DNA of 12,014 nt from JACRIM01 sp038042195 (GTDB lineage: Bacteria > Planctomycetota > Phycisphaerae > UBA1845 > UTPLA1). The DNA is taken from positions 1 to 12,014 of the forward strand of contig JBBTET010000054.1 of the NCBI GenBank assembly GCA_038042195.1. Reading direction: 5' to 3'. The position numbers and the translations under genes are program-made. The notes below the pieces were generated by a model. It searched no databases. It was not told where the DNA came from and saw nothing but the letters and a program-made list of their open reading frames with translations. The stretch's first letter is position 1, and every line of letters starts with the position of its first letter. Of the stretch, positions 10,869-12,014 are shown one piece after another.

Positions 10869-12014
10869 TTGGACACCAAGAGCCTCGAATTGAAGATTCA
10901 GAATCGCAAGGCCCTGGTCGGCATCATGGGCATGGGCTATGTCGGCCTGCCGTTGGTGCGGACTTTTGGGAGCGTGGGATTTCCGGTGCTGGGCTTCGAC
11001 ATTGATCCGTCAAAGGTCAAGATGTTGAACGCGGGCAAGAGCTACATCAAGCATATCCCCGATTCGATGATCTCGGCCCTGGCGAAGAAGAAGCAGTTTC
11101 GCGCGACGGCTAACTTCAAGGAACTGAGCAAGCCCGACGCGATCATCATTTGCGTGCCGACGCCGCTCTCCAAGACGCGCGACCCGGACATGAGCTACAT
11201 CGAGTCCACGTCGGCGGCCATCGCGGCGAGCCTTCGTCCCGGGCAACTTGTCGTGCTGGAGTCGACGACCTATCCAGGGACCACGCGCGATCTGGTGAAG
11301 CCGATTCTTGAAAAGGGGAGCAAGCTCAGGGCGGGCAAGGACTTTTTCCTGGCCTTCAGCCCCGAGCGCGAGGATCCGGGTCGCAAGGATTACAGCACCG
11401 AGACCATTCCGAAGGTGGTCGGCGGGTATGACGCGGGCAGCCTGCGCGTGGCGACGGCGTTGTACAGCGCGGCGATTGCCAAGGTCGTGCCGGTGGCGAA
11501 TTGCGAAGTGGCCGAGGCGGCGAAGATCGTGGAAAACGTCTATCGCTGCGTGAATATCGCGATGGTCAATGAGTTGAAGATGCTCTTCGACAAGATGGGC
11601 ATCGACGTGTGGGACGTGATCAACGCGGCCAAGACGAAGCCGTTCGGCTTTTCGGCGTTCTATCCGGGGCCGGGGTTGGGCGGGCACTGCATTCCGATTG
11701 ATCCCTTTTACCTGACGTGGAAGGCTCGGCAGTATGGCGAGACCACGCGGTTCATCGAGTTGGCCGGCGAAATCAACACGCGAATGCCGGAGTACGTCAT
11801 CAACCGGCTGGCCATCGCGCTGAACGAGCGGAAGAAGCCGGTCGCGGGGTCACGGATTCTGGTGCTGGGGCTGGCATACAAGAAAGACGTGGACGATCTT
11901 CGTGAAAGCCCGAGCATCGAGTTGATCCATCTGCTGCGCGAGCGTGGGGCCAAGGTGGATTACAACGATCCGCACATCCCCAAGACGCACAAGGGCCGCG
12001 AGCACGACCTGGGC
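10869..12014 (+). CDS. wbpA: UDP-N-acetylglucosamine 6-dehydrogenase-like nucleotide sugar dehydrogenase (3' truncated by window)
   Basis: NAD-dependent four-electron oxidation of a UDP-hexose C6 to the uronate, supplying UDP-GlcNAcA or a similar sugar for envelope polysaccharide. 382 codons are visible and the frame is open at the window end. Landmarks are the Rossmann motif GIMGMGYVGLPL (18-29), VPTPLS, ESTTYPGTT, FSPEREDPG, NVYRCVNIAMVNEL, the catalytic segment GPGLGGHCIPIDPFYL with Cys274, and GLAYKKDVDDLRESPS. The combination SYIKHI, SPERxDPG and GGHCIPIDPFYL fits the WbpA group better than Ugd or WecC, but substrate needs testing. The start is TTG 10869-10871: AGGAG lies seven bases upstream, an in-frame TAG stands at 10863-10865, and no ATG precedes the Rossmann motif except within it. 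The GT39-type gene at the other end of the window may serve related glycan chemistry, but they are not linked. Confidence 0.93.
   Translation, partial: MDTKSLELKIQNRKALVGIMGMGYVGLPLVRTFGSVGFPVLGFDIDPSKVKMLNAGKSYIKHIPDSMISALAKKKQFRATANFKELSKPDAIIICVPTPLSKTRDPDMSYIESTSAAIAASLRPGQLVVLESTTYPGTTRDLVKPILEKGSKLRAGKDFFLAFSPEREDPGRKDYSTETIPKVVGGYDAGSLRVATALYSAAIAKVVPVANCEVAEAAKIVENVYRCVNIAMVNELKMLFDKMGIDVWDVINAAKTKPFGFSAFYPGPGLGGHCIPIDPFYLTWKARQYGETTRFIELAGEINTRMPEYVINRLAIALNERKKPVAGSRILVLGLAYKKDVDDLRESPSIELIHLLRERGAKVDYNDPHIPKTHKGREHDLG

Overview
The window is about 12 kb of GC-rich bacterial chromosome carrying 14 protein genes, of which the first and last run off the ends. The gene mix suggests a member of the Planctomycetes or the wider PVC group. 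The main pointers are a prepilin-like protein with the C-terminal RHAKGGNYLFGDGHAEW pattern common in that group, a degenerate Gfo/Idh/MocA oxidoreductase and a GT39-type membrane protein. This is inference from protein style, not a phylogenetic result. I see no tRNA, rRNA, CRISPR array, insertion sequence or phage gene.

Layout. 1-1082 (+): 3' end of a membrane glycosyltransferase, overlapping tail-to-tail with metG (1066-2844, -). 2907-3737 (-): alpha/beta hydrolase, with a small perfect inverted repeat between it and metG. 3877-5072 (-): two-gene unit, a prepilin-like protein followed by a single-haem cytochrome c, joined by an ATGA overlap and driven by a good sigma70-type promoter. 5160-6083 (-): rplM-rpsI ribosomal operon with its own promoter. 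6205-7191 (-): Gfo/Idh/MocA-like protein, divergent from a tandem ACT-domain protein (7329-7817, +). 7788-9330 (-): ferritin followed 7 nt later by selD, whose 3' end overlaps the ACT gene. 9492-10043 (+): membrane-anchored coiled-coil protein. 10108-10518 (-): small membrane-anchored protein with a terminator behind it. 10869-12014 (+): UDP-sugar 6-dehydrogenase of the WbpA type, behind a 350-bp regulatory region.

The main discovery is in selD. A conventional reading begins at a GTG at 8747 and lacks the active site. Reading through an in-frame UGA (8783-8781) from an ATG at 8834 restores the family N-terminus, with the UGA exactly where E. coli SelD has catalytic Cys17, followed at the correct spacing by the essential Lys. 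Two tandem hairpins follow the UGA, and one fits the published bacterial SECIS rules. The gene is therefore best read as a selenocysteine-containing selenophosphate synthetase, a selenoprotein that helps make its own selenium donor. It also has a Cys three residues before the Sec (CxxU).

Other items worth attention: a Gfo/Idh/MocA protein that has lost both canonical catalytic residues; a MetRS with an expanded first zinc knuckle (CX9C); two tail-to-tail gene overlaps; two neighbouring genes (metG and the hydrolase) that look nearly leaderless; and a compact promoter, palindrome and 5'-UTR hairpin in front of the sugar dehydrogenase.
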